From contig NZ_CP079194.1 of the NCBI RefSeq assembly GCF_019297855.1, forward strand, positions 248,001 to 312,000: a stretch of 64,000 nt of DNA. The letters are read 5' to 3'. Position 1 is the first letter of the stretch. Every line of letters starts with the position of its first letter. Shown here in pieces: positions 34,939 through 42,953 of the stretch. The position numbers and the translations under genes were made by a program. Below the pieces are notes generated by a model that saw nothing but the letters and a program-made list of their open reading frames with translations, was not told the DNA's origin and ran no database searches. The DNA is from Gymnodinialimonas ceratoperidinii. Its GTDB lineage: Bacteria; Pseudomonadota; Alphaproteobacteria; Rhodobacterales; Rhodobacteraceae.

Positions 34939-35805
34939 ATGGCAGGATATGACGACAGGGACGGCATGATCTGGATGGACGGCGCGCTTGTCGACTGGCG
35001 CTCTGCCAACGTCCACCTGCTCAGCCACGCGATGCATTATGCTTCCAGCGTTTTCGAGGGCGAGCGTGCCTACAACGGCAAGATCTTCGAGAGCCGCAAA
35101 CATTCCGAACGCCTGCACTACTCGGCCAATTGCATCGATTTCGAGATCCCCTGGACGGTCGACGAGATCGAGGCCGCGAAATACGAGGTGATGAAGGCCA
35201 ACAACCTGACCGACGCCTACATCCGCGCGATCGCCTGGCGCGGTGCCGGCGACGACATGGGCGTCAGCTCCGCCCGCAACCCCGTCCGCCTCGCCATCGC
35301 GGCCTGGGAGTGGGGCAGCTACTACGGCGATGCCAAGATGAAGGGCGCGAAGCTCGACATCTCCAAGTGGAAGCGCCCCTCGCCCGAGACGATCCCGGTC
35401 CACGCCAAGGCCGCCGGCCTCTACATGATCTGCACCACCTCCAAGCACGCGGCCGAGGCCAAGGGCTGCTCGGACGCGCTGTTCATGGATTACCGCAACT
35501 ACGTGGCCGAGGCGACCGGCGCGAACATCTTCTTCGTCAAGGACGGCGAGGTGCATACCCCCACGGCGGACGTCTTCCTCAACGGCATCACCCGGCAGAC
35601 CGTCATCGGGATGCTGCAGGAGAAGCAGATCAAGGTGCACGAGCGCCACATCATGCCGGAAGAGCTGGAAAGCTTCGAGCAGTGCTGGCTGACCGGCACC
35701 GCCGCCGAGGTCACCCCGGTAGGCCAGATCGCCGACTACAATTTTGAAGTTGGCGCCCTGACCCGCGACATCGCGCAGAGCTATGAGGACCTGGTGCGCG
35801 CCTGA
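34939..35805 (+). CDS. ilvE: branched-chain amino acid aminotransferase
   Basis: 288 residues from the ATG at 34939 (AAGGGACGGG upstream). Fold-type IV PLP enzyme making valine, leucine and isoleucine from their 2-oxo acids with glutamate. Family marks: SHAMHYASSVFEGERAY near 30-46, the PLP-binding Lys in VHAKAAGLY near 155, EATGANIFFVKDGEVHTP near 195, and GITRQTVI near 217. Divergent from petP. A strong terminator follows, so it is probably monocistronic. The two palindromes in front may control it. Confidence 0.94.
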   Translation: MAGYDDRDGMIWMDGALVDWRSANVHLLSHAMHYASSVFEGERAYNGKIFESRKHSERLHYSANCIDFEIPWTVDEIEAAKYEVMKANNLTDAYIRAIAWRGAGDDMGVSSARNPVRLAIAAWEWGSYYGDAKMKGAKLDISKWKRPSPETIPVHAKAAGLYMICTTSKHAAEAKGCSDALFMDYRNYVAEATGANIFFVKDGEVHTPTADVFLNGITRQTVIGMLQEKQIKVHERHIMPEELESFEQCWLTGTAAEVTPVGQIADYNFEVGALTRDIAQSYEDLVRA

Positions 35806-35830
35806 GCCGCGATCCCCTCAAGACATCGAA

Positions 35831-35860
35831 AGCCCCGCACCCGGCGTGCGGGGCTTTTTC
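35831..35860 (+). terminator. intrinsic terminator after ilvE
   Basis: Perfect 10-bp stem AGCCCCGCAC / GTGCGGGGCT (35831-35840 with 35846-35855), loop CCGGC, then TTTTTC. It begins 25 nt after the ilvE stop. Confidence 0.9.
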
Positions 35861-35924
35861 GTTTGAAGAGCGCGGTTCGGTCGAGTCACTCTGCCCCTGC
35901 AACAATGATCGCGGCAGGAGGCCA

Positions 35925-36329
35925 ATGATGGACGAGACGGCAAGCGGCACATGCCTTTGCGGAACGGTAGAATTTCGCATTACGGGCGGGTTCAAGTATT
36001 TCTTCCTTTGCCATTGCACGCGCTGCCGGAAGGACAGCGGCTCGGCCCATTCGGCGAACCTTTTCTCAACTTCGGCGAAGCTCGAATGGCTGGCGGGCGG
36101 AGAACACGTGGCAACCTTCCGGCTGCCGGACACACGTCACGTGAAAGCCTTCTGCCGCCGCTGCGGCTCGGCCCTGCCAGTCGTGCAGGACGGCATCCTT
36201 TCGGTTCCGGCAGGCGCCCTCGACACCGAACTCACCCTGCGACCCAACGCGCATATCTGCACCAGCTCTCGCGCCGGGTGGGACGAGAAGCTGCACGAAT
36301 TGCCCTGCATCGACGGCCTGCCAGGCTGA
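35925..36329 (+). CDS. GFA-family (CENP-V/Gfa) zinc-binding protein
   Basis: 134 residues. AGGAGG precedes two ATGs (35925 and 35928). The zinc Cys pattern of the glutathione-dependent formaldehyde-activating fold is present: GTCLCGTVEF near 8-17, FLCHCTRCRKDSGSA near 28-42, and AFCRRCGSALP near 75-85. Gfa itself forms S-hydroxymethylglutathione; most family members have unknown substrates, so a specific reaction is not claimed. No signal peptide. Own transcript between the ilvE terminator and DUF2794. Confidence 0.88.
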   Translation: MMDETASGTCLCGTVEFRITGGFKYFFLCHCTRCRKDSGSAHSANLFSTSAKLEWLAGGEHVATFRLPDTRHVKAFCRRCGSALPVVQDGILSVPAGALDTELTLRPNAHICTSSRAGWDEKLHELPCIDGLPG

Positions 36330-36410
36330 GCCGGGCCTTTCCGCGAGGCTGCGCGCGTTTTTCGCCCGCCACAGCTTGACCCGACCCGCCTCACGCCCCA
36401 CCCTTCTCCC

Positions 36411-36752
36411 ATGGTCATGCAGTTCCAGCCCACCGGGGGCACCGTCTCACAAAATCAGGTCGCCTTTCACCGGACAGAGCTCGCGCCGATCCTGGGGCTT
36501 TACGGGCGCATGGTGGCAGCGGGCGAATGGCGGGATTACGGGATCAGCCACCTGAGCGATGTCGCCGTCTTCTCGATCTTCAAACGCACCGCCGAGAACC
36601 CGATCTACCGGATCGAGAAGCGCCCCAAGCTGCGTGACCGGCAGGGACAATACGCGGTGATCGGCATGGACGGACGCATCCTGAAACGCGGGCACGACCT
36701 CAAGACCGTGCTTCGGGTGCTGGAACGCAAGCTGATCCGGGCCGTGGAATAG
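36411..36752 (+). CDS. DUF2794 family protein
   Basis: 113 residues. The sequence FHRTELAPILGLYGRMVAAGEWRDYGI (in pieces: HRTEL, LYGRMVAAGEWRDY) and AVFSIFKRTAENPIYRIEKRPKLR are the near-invariant core of alphaproteobacterial DUF2794. Small soluble cytoplasmic protein of unknown role. The ATG at 36411 lacks a clear Shine-Dalgarno; an ATG at 36417 is equally possible. Its stop is followed within 4 nt by the second copy of the repeated 37-nt element. Confidence 0.9.
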   Translation: MVMQFQPTGGTVSQNQVAFHRTELAPILGLYGRMVAAGEWRDYGISHLSDVAVFSIFKRTAENPIYRIEKRPKLRDRQGQYAVIGMDGRILKRGHDLKTVLRVLERKLIRAVE

Positions 36753-36755
36753 CCG

Positions 36756-36792
36756 CTCCCTTCATCTTGGCCATTACTACTCCCCCCGGAGG
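36756..36792 (+). repeat. post-stop repeat element, copy B
   Basis: 37 nt beginning 4 nt after the DUF2794 stop. Compared with the segment at 2306-2343 (minus strand), CTTCATCTTGGCC, TAC, ACTCCC and CCGGAGG agree, with four substitutions in the middle and a one-base length difference near the start. CTCC/GGAG can form a 4-bp hairpin with loop CCCC. Orientation relative to the upstream gene is the same in both copies. Confidence 0.6.
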
Positions 36793-36811
36793 GTCGGCCT
36801 GCCAGGATGCG

Positions 36812-37648
36812 CTACCCGAGTGCCAAACGCTTCCGCGACGTGATGGCCCCGAATTCATTTGCCTCGATCCGGGCGGCCGCGTCCTTGAGAGGCTCGTACG
36901 CCGTGGCCATGTGGTGCGCATTGGCGTGGAGCAGCATCCGATCGCTCGCCATCATGCCGACATGACCTTTCCAGAAGATCAGATCGCCGCGCTTGAGGGC
37001 GGCGTCGCCGGGGATATCCTCACCCAGAACGGCTTCCTGCTGGTCGCTGTCGCGCGGGCAATCGATCCCGCAGGCGAGCAGGCAGGCCTGCACAAGACCC
37101 GAACAATCGATCCCCCACCGGCTGGTGCCGCCCCAAAGGTAGGGCGTGCCGAGGAACAGATCCGCGATCCCGACCGGGTCCGCGAACCGCGCCTTGATCG
37201 GCATGAGGTGCTGCGTCGGCATGAAGTGTCCGGTGTGGATGCGCTTGAAGGCCCCACTCTCGCCCGTCACCTTCACCTGACTGCCGAAGTAGAGGCATAC
37301 GTCGGGCGAAACCTTGATGTTGGCCTTCGGGTAAAGATGCGTGGCCGGCGAGATCACCCAATGGGTCGCCGGTTCAGCCCCGGTCAGGGCGCCTTGCAGG
37401 ATATAGCCCACGTATCCGTCTCGCTCGGCCTGACCGAAAGCGAAGCCATCCTCGTTGTCGAGAACGAGGAAGCGCTCGCCGAAGACCAGCTGCGAGGCCC
37501 GCGCACCGCGGGGCTTGTCGGTGAGGTTGGCGATGGGTTGCTGAACCATCATCCAACGCCCCTCGGAATAGCGCTCGGCCTCGACCGAGCCGTTGAGAGA
37601 GGTGTGGGCGACGCGTCCGTTGGACGGCGTGGTGCGGGGATCGCTCAT
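36812..37648 (-). CDS. NlpC/P60-family peptidase
   Basis: 278 residues. N-terminal SH3-like region (about 15-140) then a NlpC/P60 papain-like domain: catalytic Cys182 in WGIDCSGLVQ, His229 in WKGHVGMM and a third polar residue in LHANAHH. The family cleaves murein peptides, typically D-Glu-mDAP bonds. No signal peptide is visible at the N-terminus MSDPRTTPSNG, which fits the cytoplasmic recycling type seen in alphaproteobacteria, in which it sits beside an M17 aminopeptidase, as here: its start overlaps the aminopeptidase stop by 4 nt. Joint peptide recycling is inference. Confidence 0.9.
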   Translation of the reverse strand: MSDPRTTPSNGRVAHTSLNGSVEAERYSEGRWMMVQQPIANLTDKPRGARASQLVFGERFLVLDNEDGFAFGQAERDGYVGYILQGALTGAEPATHWVISPATHLYPKANIKVSPDVCLYFGSQVKVTGESGAFKRIHTGHFMPTQHLMPIKARFADPVGIADLFLGTPYLWGGTSRWGIDCSGLVQACLLACGIDCPRDSDQQEAVLGEDIPGDAALKRGDLIFWKGHVGMMASDRMLLHANAHHMATAYEPLKDAAARIEANEFGAITSRKRLALG

Positions 37649-39018
37649 TCGGAAAGAACCTCGGGCAATGCGTTGAACAGCGCGCGGATCCCTTGACCGA
37701 CACCGCCTTTCGGGCGGGCCGGGGCATTCGTGCGTTGCCAGCCGTAGATGTCAAAATGCGCAAACCGTGGCACGGGCGCGAAGCGTCGCAGGAACAGCGC
37801 GGCGGTGATCGACCCCGCCATACCGCCCGCGGGCGCGTTGTCGAGATCGGCGATGCCTGGCTCGATCATCGGCTCGTAGGCCTCGTGGAAAGGCAGGCGC
37901 CAGCAGGGGTCGGCGACCGTGGCGCTGGCGGCGGAGAGTGCTGCGGCGAGCGCATCGTCATCGGTGAAGAACGGCGCGATGTCAGGGCCGACGGCCACGC
38001 GGGCGGCACCGGTGAGCGTCGCCATGCAGATCAGCAGATCGGGTGGCGATTCCGAGGCATAGGCCAGCGCGTCGGCCAGCACGAGGCGGCCTTCGGCATC
38101 GGTGTTGTTTATCTCGACGGTGAGGCCGTTGCGCGCGGTGAAGATATCACCGGGGCGGAAGGAATTGCCGGCGACGTTGTTTTCCACCGCCGGGATCAGC
38201 ACGCGCAGGCGCACCGCCATGTCGCTGGCCATGATCATCCGCGCGAGGCCAAGCACATTGGCGGAGCCGCCCATGTCTTTCTTCATGATCCCCATCGAGG
38301 CGCCGGGCTTCAGGTTCAAGCCGCCGGTATCAAAGCAGACGCCCTTGCCGACGAGGGTCAGGGTCGGGCCTTCGCTGCCCCATGTCATCTCGATCAGGCG
38401 CGGCGCTTTCGCCGCCGCGCGGCCCACGGTGTGGATCAGCGGGAAGTTCTGGTCGAGAAGCGCCTCCCCCTCGACGGTGGTGACGGTCGCGCCAAATTCG
38501 TCGGCGAGGTTGCGGACAGCGGCTTCCAGCGCATCGGGGCCCATTTCTTCGGCGGGGGTATTGATCAGGTCGCGGGTCAGCGCCTCGGACTGGGCGATCA
38601 GCTGCAGGCGGTCGGCATCAATCCCCTCGGGCGCAACGAGGCGCGCCTTGGGTTTCGTCTGGCTGCGGTAGCGATCAAATCGGTAGAGCGACAGGAGGTA
38701 GCCAAGCGCGATTTCCTCGCCCTGCCCTTCTGGCAGGTGTTCGAGGGAATAGGTCGCCTCGGGCAGCGCCGCGATGGCCGCGCCGATGGCGAAACGTTTG
38801 CGCGCGCGGTCCGATGCCGAGCCGGTGCCGATCAGCACACCGGCCAGCCCATCACCGGGCAGCACGAGGGTCTGGCCGAGGCTTCCCTTGAAGCCGTGGA
38901 AGGCCGCCCATTCAGCCTGCGCCTTTGGCAGATCAGCCAGAGCGTCCTCGCAAGCCTCTGGGCTTACGAGCAAAATTGGAAGGGCGACCGAACTGGCCTC
39001 TGCAAACATCATCGTCAT
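37645..39018 (-). CDS. M17 leucyl aminopeptidase family protein
   Basis: 457 residues. C-terminal peptidase M17 domain with GKGVCFDTGGLNLKPGASM (active Lys, near 225-243) and the signature NNTDAEGRLVLADAL (Glu-Gly-Arg region, near 300-314); metal ligands are in these motifs. The N-terminal half is a macro-like non-catalytic domain. A cytosolic two-metal exopeptidase; substrate preference cannot be set. Several starts lie close together (ATGs at 39018, 39012 and 39009). Cotranscribed with the NlpC gene downstream. It differs from E. coli PepA in being shorter by about 45 residues, so it may be the peptide-recycling PepB-like branch. Confidence 0.9.
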   Translation of the reverse strand: MTMMFAEASSVALPILLVSPEACEDALADLPKAQAEWAAFHGFKGSLGQTLVLPGDGLAGVLIGTGSASDRARKRFAIGAAIAALPEATYSLEHLPEGQGEEIALGYLLSLYRFDRYRSQTKPKARLVAPEGIDADRLQLIAQSEALTRDLINTPAEEMGPDALEAAVRNLADEFGATVTTVEGEALLDQNFPLIHTVGRAAAKAPRLIEMTWGSEGPTLTLVGKGVCFDTGGLNLKPGASMGIMKKDMGGSANVLGLARMIMASDMAVRLRVLIPAVENNVAGNSFRPGDIFTARNGLTVEINNTDAEGRLVLADALAYASESPPDLLICMATLTGAARVAVGPDIAPFFTDDDALAAALSAASATVADPCWRLPFHEAYEPMIEPGIADLDNAPAGGMAGSITAALFLRRFAPVPRFAHFDIYGWQRTNAPARPKGGVGQGIRALFNALPEVLSE

Positions 39019-39081
39019 AGGGAGCGCACCGTTGTTGTTCGGCGCTAGCCTATAGGTCAGAGCCTGCTCTGCAAGGCCAGA

Positions 39082-39486
39082 TCAGACGGAAAGATCCTCG
39101 AGGTCCCAGACGGCATGAATCGACCGCTCACCCACCCTGTCGAGCCGGGCCACGGTGGCGGAAAGCGCCACGTGGTTTCCCGATTTGTAGGTCTGCAAAA
39201 CGTCCCGCGCCACGCGGGCAAGGGTTGCCATGCCGATCAGCTCCGCGTCGTTGCACAGCCCTTCGATCCCCGTCACGAAGGCCTGCGGATTGTTGCTCAG
39301 CATGTCGGTCAGCTTCGGCATCAGGTCAGAGATCCGGTGCAGTGCGAGGGCCACCTCCGCCTCGGCCCGGACTTCTCCGATTTTCAGGCATAATTCTTCA
39401 AGGCACTCCGGATTGAACCGCGCGGGTTCCTCCGGCGCGATTTCGGTTATCGTCGGGCACAATTCGGCCCTAGCCGTCAGCAGCAT
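39082..39486 (-). CDS. helical protein of unknown function
   Basis: 134 residues from the ATG at 39486, chosen for the GGAG and GAGAG runs ahead of it; an ATG at 39534 is possible but less well placed. The sequence is nearly all helix (ECLEELCLKIGEVRAEAEVALALHRISDLMPKLTDML, then ELIGMATLARVARDVLQTYK) with four Cys, no signal peptide and no membrane segment. It looks like a four-helix bundle of the type used in Hpt or chemotaxis adaptors, but no His-containing HxLKGS motif is present, so I do not assign it. Divergent from carbonic anhydrase over 172 nt; upstream of the M17 gene by 63 nt. Confidence 0.68.
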   Translation of the reverse strand: MLLTARAELCPTITEIAPEEPARFNPECLEELCLKIGEVRAEAEVALALHRISDLMPKLTDMLSNNPQAFVTGIEGLCNDAELIGMATLARVARDVLQTYKSGNHVALSATVARLDRVGERSIHAVWDLEDLSV

Positions 39487-39658
39487 GTCTCTCGCTCCAC
39501 TTCCACTCGCCCCCACCACAGGACGCCCAATCATGGGATCTGCCGAGGGGTATGGCGGATTGTGCTGAAGAAGAGATTTACCCGGCGCGCAAAAGCATCT
39601 CCAAATCGCGTAGAATTCAGGCTAAGAGGGCCGAAGTCTCATTCATGAAGGAAGACGG

Positions 39659-40309
39659 ATGCACCGCGTACACTCTCTGCCCGCCTATCTCCTCGAGCGC
39701 TACAACGAATGGAAGGCCAACGTTCGCCCGGAAAAACTGGACTGGTTCCGCAAGCTGGCGATCGAAGGCCAGAACCCGCGCGCGATGGTTATTGCCTGCT
39801 GTGACAGCCGGTTGGAGATCAACTCGATCTTCGGGCAGCGCACGGGAGAGCTTTTCATTCACCGCAACATCGCCAACCTCGTGCCGCCCTTCACGCCGGA
39901 CGGCAACCACCACGGCACCGGCGCCGCCGTGGAATTCGCGGTGAAACACCTTAAAGTTAAGCATATTTTGGTGATGGGACACTCCCAATGCGGCGGCGTC
40001 GCGGGCTGTATCTCCATGTGCGAGGGCACGGCGCCCGAGTTCGAGAAGCCCGAAAGCCTGATCGGCCGCTGGCTTGACGTGCTCCGCCCCGGATATGACG
40101 CCATCGCGGATGTCACTGACCCTGACAGCCGCCAGACCGCGTTGGAGAAAGAGGGCATCCACGTGAGCCTGCAAAACCTTCTCAGCTATCCCTACGTCAA
40201 GGAAGCCGTCGATGCGGGCGAGGTTTCGCTGCACGGGTTGTGGGCCCATATCGACGATATGGAGTTCGAAACGGTGGACGGCAGCGGCCGCAGCTTCGTG
40301 CCGCTCTAG
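39659..40309 (+). CDS. beta-class carbonic anhydrase
   Basis: 216 residues, AAGGAAG upstream. Zinc ligands are Cys47 and His108/Cys111: CCDSRLE at 47-53 gives the Cys-x-Asp-Ser-Arg dyad and MGHSQCGGV at 106-114 gives His and Cys. It interconverts CO2 and bicarbonate. The region HHGTGAAVEFAV near 84 completes the active site. Likely cytosolic. A local A/T-rich patch (codons for HLKVKHILV) is unusual in an otherwise GC-rich gene but the reading frame is intact. A good terminator follows. Confidence 0.94.
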   Translation: MHRVHSLPAYLLERYNEWKANVRPEKLDWFRKLAIEGQNPRAMVIACCDSRLEINSIFGQRTGELFIHRNIANLVPPFTPDGNHHGTGAAVEFAVKHLKVKHILVMGHSQCGGVAGCISMCEGTAPEFEKPESLIGRWLDVLRPGYDAIADVTDPDSRQTALEKEGIHVSLQNLLSYPYVKEAVDAGEVSLHGLWAHIDDMEFETVDGSGRSFVPL

Positions 40310-40323
40310 AACGCGTTCGGGCA

Positions 40324-40353
40324 GGCGGGCCGCAACGGTCCGCCGCCTTTTTT
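40324..40353 (+). terminator. intrinsic terminator after carbonic anhydrase
   Basis: Nine-pair stem GGCGGGCCG / CGGTCCGCC with one G-U pair (40324-40332 with 40336-40344), loop CAA, then GCC and six T (to 40353). It begins 14 nt after the stop codon. Confidence 0.85.
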
Positions 40354-40452
40354 GGAGCGTCATGCGCGGTCGTCCCGCATGATTATTGGCGCAAGCGCCG
40401 CGTGTCGTGGTATCATTCGGGGGATTTTGATCCCGAGAGCCCGGAGGACCCC

Positions 40453-40983
40453 ATGCGCTTGATCCGAAACATCCTGATTGGATTGGTCGCCCTTGTGGCC
40501 GTCGTCGTCATCGTGGGTATGCTTTTGCCCCGCTATGTCTCTGTCGAGCGTGAGGTGATCGTCGACGCCCCGCCGGAGGAGGTCTTCCCCCATCTCAACT
40601 CGCTTCAGGCCTTCTCGGAATGGTCACCGTGGAGCGGGATCGACCCTGAAATGCAGGTCGCCTATTCCGGCCCGGAGGAAGGCGTCGGCAACGTGATGGA
40701 GTGGACGTCGGAACATCCCAACGTCGGCAATGGGCGGCAGGAAATTGTCGAGTCGGTCGAGAACGAAAGCGTGCGCACGGCTCTCGATTTCGGCGACATG
40801 GGCACGGCGGAAGCCTGGTGGCGGTTGACGCCCGAGGGTGACAGCACGCGCGTGACGTGGGGCATGCTGGCCGACATGGGCGGCGGTCCCATCGGGCGCT
40901 GGTTCGGCCTGATGATGGACGGATGGGTCGGCGCGGACTACGAGCGCGGATTGGCCCGGCTTGAGGAAACGGTCGAAGGCTGA
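40453..40983 (+). CDS. SRPBCC-family protein with N-terminal membrane anchor
   Basis: 176 residues from the ATG at 40453 (GGAGGA upstream). Residues 8-27 are a single transmembrane segment or uncleaved signal (LIGLVALVAVVVIVGMLLP). After it comes the polyketide-cyclase/SRPBCC pattern: VSVEREVIVDAPPEEVFPHL and FSEWSPWSG near 37-62, WTSEHPNVGNGRQEIVES near 80, and TRVTWGMLADMGG near 135. It is a ligand-binding START-like fold; ligand unknown. Likely anchored to the inner membrane facing the periplasm or cytoplasm, not resolvable here. Convergent with the MuiA-like gene. Confidence 0.88.
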   Translation: MRLIRNILIGLVALVAVVVIVGMLLPRYVSVEREVIVDAPPEEVFPHLNSLQAFSEWSPWSGIDPEMQVAYSGPEEGVGNVMEWTSEHPNVGNGRQEIVESVENESVRTALDFGDMGTAEAWWRLTPEGDSTRVTWGMLADMGGGPIGRWFGLMMDGWVGADYERGLARLEETVEG

Positions 40984-40986
40984 AGG

Positions 40987-41047
40987 CTGACGCCCGTCGG
41001 TTTGATGCACTCACCCGCGCCCGTTTCCGGACCCGGGTGAGCGTCAG
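40987..41047. terminator. stem-loop region between convergent SRPBCC and MuiA-like genes
   Basis: CTCACCCG (41010-41017) pairs with CGGGTGAG (41034-41041), and CTGACGC (40987-40993) with GCGTCAG (41041-41047), giving alternative nested stems. No T run follows on either strand, so termination activity is uncertain. Confidence 0.45.
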
Positions 41048-41077
41048 TCATCTGTCAGGGACGTTTGCCCCCGCCAT

Positions 41078-42754
41078 TCAAGGACGCCAGTCCAGAACGT
41101 GCCCTTCGGGGAATTCGAACTCGACCGTCATCTCGATCAGCCGTTCCTCGCCGGAGCCGACTTCCATATCCCATGCGTGAATGCCGCGCTCATCCTCCAC
41201 GTCCTCTTCGGTGGGACGCGGGTTGAGGGTGAGGTCAAGCTCCAGATCCTCCTGCTCGGCGAAGGGCGTGGCGTAGAGGATGCGGACGCTTTCGCTTTCG
41301 GTGCCGGTATTCTCCACGCCGAAGGCAATCTCGCGCGATTGCGTGGTGGAACTGACGAAAAGGCCGCGATCGCCCTCGGCCAGAGACCGGTCGATCCACG
41401 TCAGTTGCAGGTGATCGAGCGCGCCGAATGCCATCTCTGCCTCCGCGCCTGCGGGGATGAGAGGCATCGCGCCCTCACCCATCAAGGCGCCGTCCCGGTA
41501 GAAGCGCGCCTCGCCCGGCAGGATCGGTTCACCGCTGTCGTTCTCGACCAAGGCGATGCGGAAGGCCGTTTCGTCATAGCGCGGAACGGCGCGGTTTTCC
41601 TGCTCCACCTCCAGATCGACGGTGTCGAAGGCCAGAAGAACCTCTCCCGTCACCGGCACGCTCACCGCTTCGGGATAGGCGTAGGTGATGGACAACCCGG
41701 TGAAATTCGCGGTCACGGCGAATTCCTCGGCCACGACGACGGGCGCGCTGCTGGCATAGCCCGCGGTCGGAACCGGTGCGGGGCTGGAGGCGGCGTCCGC
41801 GATTTCCATCGTGCGGGCGATGGCACCGCCTTCGGCGTCGGCAGGCTCGAAAATGCGCGCCGGCCGGGAGACGAGGGAGGACGGGACGCGCTGGCGATCC
41901 GGCGTCGCGGTGGAGAACACCACGTCGACATCCTGCCAGCGAGCGGGGCCGTGGGTTTGCAGCGTGACGAAGCGGTCGATGGCAAGCTCGCCACTCTCGG
42001 TATCGAGGTTCAGCTCGTAGCTCGGACGCCACCCGGCATTGCGGGTGAAGTAATCCAGCACCACGTCGATATCCGTCTCTTCCGTGGCGACAACATCGAC
42101 CGCGATGGCGTTGATCTGTTGGTGGAACGGCGAGAGGACCTGAAGCGCCTGGGAGGCCTCGGCATAGGCGCGCTGCGCGTCGGTCACGGTTTCGGCAAGG
42201 TCGCGGCGGGCCACCTGCGCGTCGAGCATCTCTTGCGCGAGCCGCGCGGTTTCTGCGCCAAGGGTCGCGAGGAACTGCGCCACCTGCTCCGGGTCGTCCG
42301 GCATCGCGACACCGTTTTCGCCGCCCCGGAGGATCGCGGCGATGTAGCCTTGCTGCGTCTCGATCGCGCGGATGCGGGCGTCGGCCTGGGTCAGGGCATC
42401 TTGCGCCTCGGTCAGCGCGTCTTCGGCTTGCTCCAAGGCGGCGCGGGCGGCGGCCTGCGCCTCGGTATCCAGCGCGCCTTCGGCGATGGGGTGATTGTAG
42501 AGCGGCTGCGGCGGGCCGAAGCGGACGCCGTCGGCATCGGCGATCTGCGGCAGGGAGACCGCGTCGAGATCGGGCACGGCGATCAGCAGGCGGTGACGCC
42601 CCTCGGGGATCACGGCGCTGCCGGTGCGCGACACCTCGGCGCCGGAGCCAAAGACGGTGGCCTGAGACAGGTCGGCCCGGATGACGATGTCATCGGCCTG
42701 GGCGGCGAGAGGGAACGAGGCGCAGAGCGCGGTGGTCAGGAGGAAGCGTTTCAT
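41078..42754 (-). CDS. MuiA-like DUF4139 periplasmic protein
   Basis: 558 residues with signal peptide (MKRFLLTTALCASFPLAAQA). The N-terminal DUF4140 segment (about 25-110) starts IRADLSQATVFGSGAEVSR; a coiled coil (about 100-200, long Ala/Glu/Gln heptads such as AEDALTEAQDALTQADARI) follows; then the DUF4139 domain (about 220-558) with YFTRNAGWRPSYELNLD and WQDVDVVFSTATP. This is the mucoidy-inhibitor MuiA family, found in cell envelopes; its molecular function is unknown. Its own upstream gap (42755-42919) holds no other gene. Convergent to the SRPBCC gene. Confidence 0.88.
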   Translation of the reverse strand: MKRFLLTTALCASFPLAAQADDIVIRADLSQATVFGSGAEVSRTGSAVIPEGRHRLLIAVPDLDAVSLPQIADADGVRFGPPQPLYNHPIAEGALDTEAQAAARAALEQAEDALTEAQDALTQADARIRAIETQQGYIAAILRGGENGVAMPDDPEQVAQFLATLGAETARLAQEMLDAQVARRDLAETVTDAQRAYAEASQALQVLSPFHQQINAIAVDVVATEETDIDVVLDYFTRNAGWRPSYELNLDTESGELAIDRFVTLQTHGPARWQDVDVVFSTATPDRQRVPSSLVSRPARIFEPADAEGGAIARTMEIADAASSPAPVPTAGYASSAPVVVAEEFAVTANFTGLSITYAYPEAVSVPVTGEVLLAFDTVDLEVEQENRAVPRYDETAFRIALVENDSGEPILPGEARFYRDGALMGEGAMPLIPAGAEAEMAFGALDHLQLTWIDRSLAEGDRGLFVSSTTQSREIAFGVENTGTESESVRILYATPFAEQEDLELDLTLNPRPTEEDVEDERGIHAWDMEVGSGEERLIEMTVEFEFPEGHVLDWRP

Positions 42755-42919
42755 CGAATTCAGGTCCTTGCGATAGGGGTTGCCGCCAGTGTTGGCCCGG
42801 AGAGCCGCCCTGCCAAGGGGCGGAAATCCGGACCACTACCGGTTGCTCTGACCCATAAGACGCGCGTCGCAGCGCGATCCTTGGGTCCGGTCGCAAGTTT
42901 TTTCGATGGGCAAGTGTGG

Positions 42920-42941
42920 GGGCCGGTTTCGGAACCGGCCC
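42920..42941 (-). terminator. hairpin after asd
   Basis: Perfect 9-bp stem GGGCCGGTT / AACCGGCCC with loop TCGG (42920-42928 and 42933-42941), 12 nt beyond the asd stop on the minus strand. There is no T tract, so it is a weak or factor-assisted terminator candidate. Confidence 0.5.
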
Positions 42942-42953
42942 GCCGTGGGGGCC

